Assembly: GCA_937958665.1 (NCBI GenBank)
Contig: CALGNM010000050.1
Location: 1 to 6,331 of the forward strand
Source: an uncultured bacterium
GTDB lineage: Bacteria > Edwardsbacteria > AC1 > EtOH8
DNA length: 6,331 bases
Direction of reading: 5' to 3'
This document shows positions 1-6,282 of the stretch, piece after piece (the first letter of the stretch is position 1; every line of letters begins with the position of its first letter). A program made the translations under genes and the position numbers. The notes under the pieces are model-generated. The model had not been told where the DNA came from. It made no database searches and was given only the letters and a program-made list of their open reading frames with translations.

Positions 1-45
1 GATCGTATTCGGTGACTGGAGTTCAGACGTGTGCTCTTCCGATCT
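1..45 (+). other. Illumina TruSeq P7-side adapter (library contamination)
   Basis: Positions 12-45 match the TruSeq multiplexing read-2 adapter, beginning GTGACTGGAGTTC and ending GCTCTTCCGATCT. Positions 1-3 (GAT) fit the end of the P7 flow-cell primer, which leaves CGTATTCG at 4-11 as an apparent 8-nt sample index. None of this is genomic. The first genomic base is about 46, with one base of ambiguity from the A/T ligation junction. The identification rests on recall of the published adapter sequence and is an essentially full-length match. Confidence 0.98.
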
Positions 46-812
46 GATTCTGCGCCGACCATATCTACTACGGGCGGCGGCTGAGGAAATTCTCCCCCAG
101 CCGTGTGGTTGACGAGATCGAGCACAACCTCCAAGCCTATGGGATACGCGAATTCCTGTTCTGGGCCGAATCCTTCACCCTGGACCGGCAGCATGCTTTG
201 GCGGTGGCCAAGGAGATATCGTCACGCCAGCTGGATGTCGGCTGGGTGTGCAACAGCCGGGTGGACCAGGTGGACCGGGAAATGTTGCAAACATTCAGGA
301 AAGCCGGCTGTTGGATGATCGGCTTCGGTGTGGAATCGGGCAGCCAGCGGGTGCTGGATCTGATGAACAAGGGCACCACGTTGGAGCAGACCCGCCAGGC
401 GGTGAGTTGGGCCCAGGGGGCCGGGCTCCAGGTGACCGCCCACGCCATGATCGGCTATCCCGGCGAGACCGGGCAGGAGATCCGGCAGACCATAGATTTG
501 GTAAAGAGCCTGAGGTTCGACTATGCCCAATTCTATGCGGCAGTCCCCTTTCCCGGCTCAGAGTTGTATGCCGAGGCCAGGGGCCGCGGGATGATAGTCA
601 ACCCGGACTGGCGGTATTTCGAGCAGAACTTCTGCGTCATCCGGACTGACCAGCTGGAGCCCTCCGAGGTGGAGGAATGGCGCCGGCGGGCCTTCCGGGA
701 GTTCTATCTCCGGCCGGGCCAGGTCATCAGGACCGCCAGGAGGCTGAGATCGTTGGCGGCCTGGCGGCAGGCGCTGAAGGCCCTCCAGGAGTTCGGGAGG
801 TGGGCGGGATGA
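46..812 (+). CDS. Radical SAM protein, 5'-truncated (likely B12-binding radical SAM family)
   Basis: The first complete codon is at 48 and the TGA stop at 810-812, giving about 254 visible residues. There is no genuine start: reading begins F-C-A-D-H, and this Cys is best read as the last cysteine of the CX3CX2C motif that binds the 4Fe-4S cluster, so the first two cysteines and any N-terminal cobalamin-binding domain lie beyond the adapter. The GTG at 105 is internal, because conserved sequence (GRRLRKFSPSRVVDEIE) spans it. Other family marks are GFGVESGS plus VLDLMNKG (about residues 92-107), which contributes to the SAM-binding barrel, and the GYPGET loop (about 136-141). The C-terminal part (PFPGSELY, then a basic tail rich in Arg) resembles B12-dependent class B radical SAM enzymes such as BchE-like proteins. 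Those enzymes methylate or rearrange unreactive carbons, but the substrate cannot be told from the sequence. The end overlaps the next gene as ATGA, so the two are probably translationally coupled. Confidence 0.88.
796..802 (+). promoter_or_regulatory. Shine-Dalgarno site deciding the start of the TMTC-like gene
   Basis: GGAGGTG lies 6 nt before the ATG at 809, inside the last codons of the radical SAM gene. It supports initiation at 809 rather than at the upstream in-frame ATG at 677, which would add 44 residues of low-complexity translation lying wholly antiparallel to nothing conserved and entirely within the radical SAM gene. Confidence 0.75.
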
Positions 813-2716
813 CGGGGCCAGATATATTTCGCCATAGGATCTGCCAGATCGCCGCGGTTTTGGTTTTGACATCGGCCGTCTATCTGCCGGCCCTCAAGGC
901 CGGCTTCATGTATGACGACCGCTTCTTCATCCAGGAGAACCCCAAGATCCGGGAGTGGCGCTACCTGCCGGAGTACTTCACCGACTCGGCCTATTCCATG
1001 GCCAGCATCTTCTGGGACGGCATCTGGCGGCCCTTGAGGACCGTCAGTTATCTGGCCGATTACAAGATCTGGGGGTTAAACCCCTTCGGATTCCATCTGA
1101 CCAGCCTGTTGTGGCATCTGCTGAACGTGGCCCTGCTGATCCTGCTGCTGGACCTGCTGTTCCAGCGTCCCCGTCTTTCGCTGGCGGCCGGCCTGATCTT
1201 CGCCCTGCATCCGGTCCAGGCTGAGGCCGCGGCCTGGATCTCCAGCCGGGGCGATTTGATGTATGTGGCCTTCGGCCTGGCGATGTTCATTTTTTACCGG
1301 AAATATACCCAGACCGGGATAAGAACCTATCTGTTTTTATCGTTATCATCTTTCCTGCCGGCCCTGCTGTCAAAGGAAACAGCCGTGGTCCTGCCGGCCC
1401 TGGTGCTGCTCTACGATTGGCTGTTTGGGGAACAAGGCCGGGTCAGGTCACTGGCGGCCGGATGGAGAAGGTACGTCCCATATTTTGTCATGATCCTGGC
1501 CTACTTGGCCCTGAGGCGTCTGGCCCTGGGCCGGGTGTCTCAGTGCCCCTACTGGGGAGACTCCTTCTGGACCACGGTCTTCACCATGTTCCGGGCGGCC
1601 CTGGAGTACATCCGATTATTATTCCTGCCCCTGTGGCTGAGGGTGGATTACGTATACGATCTGTCGACCACCCTGATCGACTGGCGGGTGCTGGGTTCGC
1701 TGGCGATGCTTGGGGGCATAAGTTTTTTGGCTTGGCGGGATGCCAACCGGTCTAAGTTTTTAACCTTCGGCTGGCTGTGGCTGGTGATCGGCCTGATGCC
1801 GGTATCAAACCTGCTGCCCCTGACGGCCATCATGGCCGAGCGGTTTTTATACCTGCCCCTGGCCGGCTTCGCCGTCTGGGCGGGTAATCATCTTTCCCGC
1901 ATAGCCAAGAGGGGGCTGTTTCTGGCCGTTCTGCTGGCCATGGTCCTGCCGATGGCGGGGCTGACCGTCCGGCGCAACATCGAGTGGCAGGAGCCGGAAA
2001 AGTTCTGGCGGACCGAGGTGGAACGCTCCCCGGGCTCGTACATCGCCCGGGGAAACCTGGGGAACACATATCTCCAACAGGGTGATCTGGCGGCGGCCGA
2101 AAGGGAGTACCGGCGGGCCGTGGAGTTGGACAGCACCTATGACAACGCCCTGTCCGGAATAGCCATCGCCTGCGTCCGGGCTGGACGGCTGGATGAGGCG
2201 GAACACTTTGCCGGCCGCTGTCTGGCCTACAACCCCCATGCATCGGGGGCCATGCTGACCATGGGGATCTCCCGGGCCGCCCAAGGCCAGCTGGATTCCG
2301 CCGAGGCCTGGTTCTCAAGGGCTGTCAAGGCCAATCCCGCCGACGAGAAGGCCTGGGCCAATCTGGGAGCCATCTGCCGCCAAAGGGGTGACTGGGACCG
2401 GGCCGAGGCCGCCTACCAGAGGGCCCTTTTGATTAGCCCCAGGGATCATGAACTTCAGGCGGAGTGGGGGGCCGTTCTGGCCGGCAAGGGCGAAATCGGC
2501 CGGGCCAGAAAGGCTTGGCAGACGGCCTTGGAGATAAACCCCGGCTACCTTCCGGCCAGGATGAACCTGGCCCTGGCCCTAGAGGAGTCCAACCCTGCCG
2601 AGGCCATTCGCCAGTGGACCTTGGTGTTGCAGCAAGCCTTGGCGCAGGGCGAACCTATCAATCGGGAATTCATCGAAAGAAGGATAGCCAAGCTGCATGA
2701 GAGAGCATCCCGTTAG
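809..2716 (+). CDS. TMTC-like polytopic membrane protein: GT-C/DUF1736 domain plus TPR repeats
   Basis: The 635-residue protein starts at ATG 809 (good ribosome site, ATGA overlap) and stops with TAG. Residues about 10-400 hold roughly 11-12 hydrophobic segments. After the first one comes Y35-D36-D37, the Asp-Asp loop typical of GT-C glycosyltransferases. Other TMTC/DUF1736-like blocks follow: WRPLRTVSYL, the GLNPFGFHLTSLLWH segment, ALHPVQAEAAAW (His134) and ERFLYLPLAGF (Glu344). Residues 412-581 form five regular 34-residue TPRs with the canonical G-A-P-type pattern, for example NLGNTYLQQGDLAAAE and WANLGAICRQRGDWDRAE, and a sixth partial repeat reaches the end. Eukaryotic TMTC proteins O-mannosylate cadherins using dolichyl-phosphate mannose. 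Bacterial relatives are common but mostly uncharacterised, so lipid-linked sugar transfer to an exported protein or envelope glycan is an inference. The TPR tail should lie outside the membrane and bind a partner. The neighbouring radical SAM and SpoIID genes suggest envelope work. Confidence 0.88.
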   Translation: MTGPDIFRHRICQIAAVLVLTSAVYLPALKAGFMYDDRFFIQENPKIREWRYLPEYFTDSAYSMASIFWDGIWRPLRTVSYLADYKIWGLNPFGFHLTSLLWHLLNVALLILLLDLLFQRPRLSLAAGLIFALHPVQAEAAAWISSRGDLMYVAFGLAMFIFYRKYTQTGIRTYLFLSLSSFLPALLSKETAVVLPALVLLYDWLFGEQGRVRSLAAGWRRYVPYFVMILAYLALRRLALGRVSQCPYWGDSFWTTVFTMFRAALEYIRLLFLPLWLRVDYVYDLSTTLIDWRVLGSLAMLGGISFLAWRDANRSKFLTFGWLWLVIGLMPVSNLLPLTAIMAERFLYLPLAGFAVWAGNHLSRIAKRGLFLAVLLAMVLPMAGLTVRRNIEWQEPEKFWRTEVERSPGSYIARGNLGNTYLQQGDLAAAEREYRRAVELDSTYDNALSGIAIACVRAGRLDEAEHFAGRCLAYNPHASGAMLTMGISRAAQGQLDSAEAWFSRAVKANPADEKAWANLGAICRQRGDWDRAEAAYQRALLISPRDHELQAEWGAVLAGKGEIGRARKAWQTALEINPGYLPARMNLALALEESNPAEAIRQWTLVLQQALAQGEPINREFIERRIAKLHERASR

Positions 2717-3881
2717 GCTGGCCGCCGGCCTGTTGTGTTTGTCGCTGTTCGGGGCAGGCTGCGCCCCGGTCTACCTGAGCCGTCAGCCCGGGGGCCAAGA
2801 GCCGCTGATCAGGATCGCCCTGCAACGCAACCAGCCCCGGGCGGTGATCTACGGCTCCTATCGGATAACCGCCGAGGGGGGATCAGGGGGCATCGAGCCG
2901 GGCCAAAGCTGGACGGCAGCCCGGACGGGCGATCGGCTTGAGGTCGAAATTGGCGTTGGCCAATCATTTTCGCCAGGCGGGGCCAGGCTTCGGCTGAGAT
3001 CGGACGGGGAGTTCTTCGTTAACGATAAGATGGTCCGGGGGACGATTGAGATCCTCCCGGATGCCGGGCCGGGCCTGCTGGTGGTGGCCGAGATGCCCCT
3101 GGAGGACTACCTGCCGGGGGTGCTGGCCGCGGAGATCGGCGGACTGGCCGACAAGGCGCTGGAGGCGGCCAAGGCCCAGGCGGTGGTCTCCCGCAGCTAT
3201 GCCTTTGCTAGGATCGGGGCAAATCTCCGCAGTTATTTTGATATCGAAGCCGGCACATCCCACCAATGTTTCGATTTGGACAACCTCGTCTCGCCGGCCA
3301 TCAGGCGGGCGGTGGCCGATACCCGGGGGCAGGTGCTGACCTATGGCGGCAAGGTGATCTCGCCGAACTTTCATTCCACCTGCGGGGGCAGGACGGCCAG
3401 GCCGTCGGAGGTATGGAACGCCCGGGACGATGATTTTCCCTATCTGGAATCGGTGGAGGATAAGTGGTGTTCAATCTCGCCCAGATATCACTGGAGCGAT
3501 GCCATCCTGGCGGAGGAGCTGGCGGGTAGGCTTTTTCCGGGGAAGCAGGAGGTCATTAAGGATGTAAAGGTTCAAAAGGTTGGAAAATCGGGCAGGGTGG
3601 TCTCTTTGATGGTCTCCACCGCCGCCGGGGATACCGTGCTTACCAAATCAGCGGTGCGCAACGGGCTGAGGGACAAACCCCTGCTCAGCTCCTGGTTCGA
3701 GATGGAGGTGCAGCGGGATGCTTCGGGCAAACTCCGGAGGCTGGTGCTGAGCGGACGGGGGTACGGCCATGGGGTGGGAATGTGCCAGTGGGGGGCGATA
3801 GGAATGGCCCAAAAGGGGGAGAATTTCCGGGGCATACTACGCCATTTTTATCGCCGGGCGGAAATAAAGAGGCTATACTGA
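2697..3881 (+). CDS. SpoIID/LytB-domain protein with N-terminal lipoprotein-like signal
   Basis: The 394-residue protein begins at ATG 2697, overlapping the end of the TMTC-like gene by 20 nt, with AAGGA at 2680-2684 as a somewhat distant ribosome site (12 nt). Residues 7-22 are hydrophobic and end FGAGC, so Cys22 could be a lipidation site, although position -3 is Gly rather than the usual Leu. The SpoIID core starts near MPLEDYLPGVLAAEIGG. Glu146 in AAEI aligns with the catalytic Glu of SpoIID lytic transglycosylases, and KALEAAKAQAVVSRSYA follows. Later blocks are NFHSTCGGRT (about 224-233) and the C-terminal signature GRGYGHGVGMCQWGA (353-367). In sporulating Firmicutes SpoIID cleaves glycan strands that have lost stem peptides, and LytB relatives enhance amidases. 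Here a role in peptidoglycan remodelling at the envelope is inferred. Four mature-domain cysteines (191, 229, 258, 363) sit in or beside conserved blocks, two with nearby His (189, 226), and may bind metal or form disulfides. Confidence 0.92.
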   Translation: MREHPVRLAAGLLCLSLFGAGCAPVYLSRQPGGQEPLIRIALQRNQPRAVIYGSYRITAEGGSGGIEPGQSWTAARTGDRLEVEIGVGQSFSPGGARLRLRSDGEFFVNDKMVRGTIEILPDAGPGLLVVAEMPLEDYLPGVLAAEIGGLADKALEAAKAQAVVSRSYAFARIGANLRSYFDIEAGTSHQCFDLDNLVSPAIRRAVADTRGQVLTYGGKVISPNFHSTCGGRTARPSEVWNARDDDFPYLESVEDKWCSISPRYHWSDAILAEELAGRLFPGKQEVIKDVKVQKVGKSGRVVSLMVSTAAGDTVLTKSAVRNGLRDKPLLSSWFEMEVQRDASGKLRRLVLSGRGYGHGVGMCQWGAIGMAQKGENFRGILRHFYRRAEIKRLY

Positions 3882-3915
3882 GCTATATTGGCTGTTTTGC
3901 CTGGATTTTAGCCGG

Positions 3916-3950
3916 AAAAAGGGGCGGTTATTAGCCGCCCCTTTTTCTTT
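3916..3950 (+). terminator. Strong intrinsic terminator after the SpoIID gene
   Basis: A perfect 7-bp GC stem, GGGGCGG (3921-3927) with CCGCCCC (3935-3941), encloses the 7-nt loop TTATTAG. It is followed by TTTTTCTTT (3942-3950) and preceded by AAAAA (3916-3920), so the A and T runs extend the stem to 12 bp. It lies 34 nt after the SpoIID stop. The symmetrical A/T flanks would also work on the other strand, but no minus-strand gene is seen to need it. It separates the two transcription units. Confidence 0.93.
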
Positions 3951-3970
3951 GAAAATGCTTAATTTTAAGC

Positions 3971-4029
3971 TTGCAAAAGTGTTGTTTTTATGATAATTTT
4001 ATAATCTAATTGGATTATTTTTCAAGGAG
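3971..4029 (+). promoter_or_regulatory. AT-rich promoter region and ribosome site for the ATPase operon
   Basis: Positions 3951-4037 are strikingly AT-rich against the GC-rich genes. A perfect sigma70-type -10 hexamer TATAAT is at 4000-4005. The best -35-like hexamer, TTGCAA at 3971-3976, is 23 nt away, which is too far. It pairs better with GATAAT at 3992-3997 (15-nt spacer), so the exact promoter is unsettled. AAGGAG at 4024-4029 is a clear Shine-Dalgarno site 8 nt before the ATG at 4038. A promoter is expected here because the region follows a strong terminator and precedes a same-strand gene. Confidence 0.6.
4001..4018. repeat. Short inverted repeat overlapping the TATAAT box
   Basis: ATAATC (4001-4006) and GATTAT (4013-4018) are exact inverted copies separated by the 6-nt spacer TAATTG. 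The left arm covers most of the putative -10 box, where an operator could act. In such AT-rich sequence a 6-bp palindrome can arise by chance, so the regulatory role is only a suggestion. Confidence 0.35.
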
Positions 4030-4037
4030 TTAATATA

Positions 4038-4895
4038 ATGGACTATCTGAAGTTCTATGGGTTGACCGACCAACCTTTCTCCAACGCGCCCGACAACCGC
4101 TTCTACTACGACAGCCCCCAGCATTCCAAGGCCATCCTCAAGCTGTCGCACGCGGCCGAGATGATGAAGGGTTTGGCGGTGGTGCTGGGCGACATCGGCA
4201 CCGGCAAGACCACGGTCTCCCGCCGAATGCTGGAGATCCTGCCGGACGACCAGTTCGAGACCGGCCTGCTGGTGATCGTCCATTCCGAGGTCACCCCGGG
4301 CTGGCTGATCTCCAAGATCGCCCAGCAGATGGGGGTGGAGAAGCCGGCCGACACCAAGGCCGGGATGGTGGGCCAGCTTTACGAGCAGCTGATGAAGATC
4401 TACAACGAGGGGCGCAAGGCGGTGGTCATCATCGACGAGGCCAACATGCTCAAGAGCAAGGAGATCATGGAGGAGATGCGGGGCCTGCTGAACATGGAGA
4501 TCTCCGGCAGCATGCTGATTACCTTCCTGCTGTTCGGCCTGCCGGACCTGGAGCAGTGCCTGGCCCTGGACCCGCCCTTGCGGGAGCGGATCGCGGTCAA
4601 GCACAAGCTGGAGCCCCTGACCTCGGAATCCACCCGGGGCTACATCCAGTATCGGCTGGCGGTGGTGGGCTGCCAGAACGAGCTGTTCACCGATTCGGCC
4701 TACGAGTTCATCCACTTCTACTCCGACGGCAAGCCCCGGCTGATCAACACCATCTGCGACAACGCCCTGTTGGAGGGATCGATGAGCGGCATCCAGCAGA
4801 TCGACGAGACCCTGATCGAAACCGTGGTCAGCGATCTGGGCCTGAAGAGCGAGGCCGACGAGACGGGCGGTAAAAGCAAACAGCCGGTGTTCTAA
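4038..4895 (+). CDS. ExeA/GspA-like AAA+ ATPase, short form
   Basis: The 285-residue protein starts at ATG 4038 behind AAGGAG and stops with TAA. The N-terminus YLKFYGLTDQPFSNAPD carries the family's opening signature. Walker A is GDIGTGKTT (residues 51-59, Lys57), Walker B is AVVIIDEAN (about 128-136, Asp133-Glu134), LRERI follows at 181-185, and the helical lid motif SDGKPRLINTICDNALL begins near 229. In Aeromonas, ExeA works with ExeB at the inner membrane, binds peptidoglycan and helps insert the type II secretion secretin. Relatives occur near type IV pilus and secretion genes in many phyla. This protein ends soon after the AAA+ lid with a polar tail and lacks the transmembrane and peptidoglycan-binding C-terminus of full ExeA (about 550 residues), so it is probably a cytosolic ATPase. 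TniB-type transposition ATPases share the fold, but no transposase or terminal repeats are visible. It is the first gene of the second operon. Confidence 0.88.
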   Translation: MDYLKFYGLTDQPFSNAPDNRFYYDSPQHSKAILKLSHAAEMMKGLAVVLGDIGTGKTTVSRRMLEILPDDQFETGLLVIVHSEVTPGWLISKIAQQMGVEKPADTKAGMVGQLYEQLMKIYNEGRKAVVIIDEANMLKSKEIMEEMRGLLNMEISGSMLITFLLFGLPDLEQCLALDPPLRERIAVKHKLEPLTSESTRGYIQYRLAVVGCQNELFTDSAYEFIHFYSDGKPRLINTICDNALLEGSMSGIQQIDETLIETVVSDLGLKSEADETGGKSKQPVF

Positions 4896-4901
4896 AGACA
4901 G

Positions 4902-5759
4902 ATGACATCGGGCAATCCGCCATACGTTGACCTGCACATACACACCACCGCCTCCGACGGCATCTTCACCCCGGAGGAGCTGGTGAGGCAGGCTTCGCTC
5001 AAGGGCTTGAAGGCCGTGGCCATTACCGACCACGATGCCTGGGACGCCATCGAACCGGTTTCCCGCCTGGCCTTCAAAGTGGGCATCGAGGTCATCCCCG
5101 GCATCGAACTCTCCACCACCATCGAGGGGGCCGAGATCCACATCCTGGGCTACTTCATCGACTACCGCCAGGAGGCCTTCCAGCGGAGGGTGCTGCACTT
5201 CAAGGACGCCCGGGTGGAGCGGGCCCGGCAGATGGTGGCCCGGCTGGCCGAGCTGGGGGTGCGGATAGAGATCGGCCGGGTGCTGGAGATCGCCGGCACC
5301 GGGTCGGTGGGCCGGCCCCACGTGGCCCGGGCCCTGGCCGAGGAGGGGTATGTGGGCAGCACCGACGAGGCCTTCACCCGCTACCTGGGCAACGGCTGTC
5401 CGGCCTATGTTCCCAAGAATTTTCTGAGCCCGGCCGAATCCTTCGACCTGATCCATTCGGTGGGCGGGCTGGCTTTCTTCGCCCATCCCGGCATTGAGAA
5501 CAAGGACGAACTGATCGGACAGTTCAGGCACCAGGGTCTGGATGGCCTGGAGGCCTGGCATTCCAAGCATTCGGCCTCTCAGATCAAGGCCTACCTGCAG
5601 TTGGCCCGGCAGAATGGCCTGCTGGTATGCGGCGGTTCTGATTGCCACGGCGACAACCTGATGAACAACGGGGGCGGGTCCCTCAAGGTGCCCTATAGCG
5701 CGGTGGAGGAGATGCGGGCCCGGCTTGCCCAGATCAAACCAAAGAACAACGCGGGGTGA
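4902..5759 (+). CDS. PHP-domain phosphoesterase (RNase AM / 3',5'-nucleotide bisphosphatase-like)
   Basis: The 285-residue protein starts at ATG 4902, 6 nt after the ATPase stop. All PHP metal-binding motifs are present: DLHIHT (10-15, His12 and His14), ITDHD (41-45, Asp43 and His44), GIEL (67-70, Glu69), His80 in the EIHILGY block, Glu217/His220 in [14 protein letters not shown] (His195) and GSDCHG (Asp247, His249). The order and length fit the YciV/RNase AM family, which hydrolyses the 3'-phosphate of nucleoside 3',5'-bisphosphates and trims 5' ends of short RNAs or rRNA precursors, using a trinuclear metal centre in the cytosol. Related PHP proteins include histidinol phosphatase and DNA polymerase PHP domains, but the insert between the third and fourth motifs and the size favour the RNase AM type. 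There is no clear Shine-Dalgarno sequence before the start, so translation probably depends on ribosomes finishing the ATPase gene. Confidence 0.88.
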   Translation: MTSGNPPYVDLHIHTTASDGIFTPEELVRQASLKGLKAVAITDHDAWDAIEPVSRLAFKVGIEVIPGIELSTTIEGAEIHILGYFIDYRQEAFQRRVLHFKDARVERARQMVARLAELGVRIEIGRVLEIAGTGSVGRPHVARALAEEGYVGSTDEAFTRYLGNGCPAYVPKNFLSPAESFDLIHSVGGLAFFAHPGIENKDELIGQFRHQGLDGLEAWHSKHSASQIKAYLQLARQNGLLVCGGSDCHGDNLMNNGGGSLKVPYSAVEEMRARLAQIKPKNNAG

Positions 5760-5764
5760 TGACC

Positions 5765-6282
5765 ATGCTGGACGATGCCATTATTCAACAGCTGTTGGTT
5801 CCCAACGACAGGAAAATAGTCCTGCTGGTGGCCGATGGGTTGGGGGGGCTGCCCCGGGAGATCGACGGCCAGACCGAACTGGAGGCGGCGGCCAAGCCCA
5901 ACCTGGACTCCCTGGCCCAGCGTTCGGCCTGCGGGCTGACGGTGCCGGTGTCGCTGGGCATCACCCCGGGCAGCGGGCCAGCCCATCTGGCGCTGTTCGG
6001 CTACGACCCGGTCCAATACCAGATCGGCCGGGGGGTGCTGGAGGCCCTGGGCATCGGCCTGGAGATGACCCCCAAGGATGTGGCGGCCCGGGCCAATTTC
6101 GCCACCATGGACGGCCAGGGCCTGATCACCGACCGCCGGGCCGGCCGGATACCCACCGAGAAGAACGCCGAGCTGTGCCGGAAGCTGCAGCAGGCCATCC
6201 CGGCCATCGACGACGTGGAGGTGATCATCCGCCATGGCAAGGAGCACCGCTTCGTGGTGCTGTTCCGGGGCGACGGCCTCTC
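5765..6282 (+). CDS. apgM: 2,3-bisphosphoglycerate-independent phosphoglycerate mutase, archaeal type, 3'-truncated
   Basis: The N-terminal 172 complete codons of an ApgM-type mutase are visible. The enzyme interconverts 3- and 2-phosphoglycerate in glycolysis and gluconeogenesis in the cytosol, using a phosphoserine intermediate and divalent metals. [14 protein letters not shown] carries the first metal-binding Asp (Asp24), and [16 protein letters not shown] carries the nucleophilic Ser (Ser70). [18 protein letters not shown] and DRRAGRI are characteristic ApgM blocks. Full-length members are about 400 residues, so more than half is missing. GTG 5756, ATG 5759 (TGATG overlap with the PHP stop) and ATG 5765 are possible starts. 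ATG 5765 is preferred because GGGGTG at 5753-5758 gives it a usable ribosome site with 6-nt spacing, while the others sit on top of that site. Genomic sequence ends at about 6282. The apparent ending SDRKSVV and the stop at 6302-6304 are translated adapter. Confidence 0.92.

Noticed and set aside
677-808. N-terminal extension of the TMTC-like protein from an upstream ATG at 677
   Set aside because: The extra 44 residues lie inside the radical SAM gene, have no membrane or conserved character, and ATG 809 has a good ribosome site and the hydrophobic N-terminus expected of the family.
1830-2318. Overlapping minus-strand open frames over the TPR region (also 1847-2284)
   Set aside because: They are low-complexity Pro/Arg/Gly-rich translations opposite well-formed TPRs, with no plausible start context or domain.
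2085-2670. Repeated similar DNA in the second half of the TMTC-like gene as a direct-repeat array
   Set aside because: The similarity is at protein level (34-residue TPRs). The DNA units are too diverged to be a nucleotide repeat array or CRISPR.
3881-4037. Possible small gene or non-coding RNA in the intergenic region
   Set aside because: The 156 bases are accounted for by a terminator, AT-rich promoter sequence and a ribosome site. No start with a ribosome site and open frame of useful length, and no other stable fold, was seen.
4038-4895. TniB/IstB-type transposition ATPase as part of a mobile element
   Set aside because: The N-terminal YGLTDQPFSNAPD signature fits ExeA/GspA proteins, and no transposase, terminal inverted repeats or target duplications are seen nearby.
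3999-5648. 549-codon open frame on the minus strand across the promoter, the ATPase gene and most of the PHP gene
   Set aside because: It is an antisense shadow. The ATPase and PHP genes share a frame and use GC-rich codons, so one antisense frame stays open across both. Its translation is rich in His, Gln, Leu and Gly with no recognisable domain, while both sense proteins have complete catalytic motif sets.
5841-5849. Run of seven G in the apgM gene as a possible frameshift error
   Set aside because: The frame reads the conserved DGLGGLP correctly through it and continues into intact ApgM motifs.
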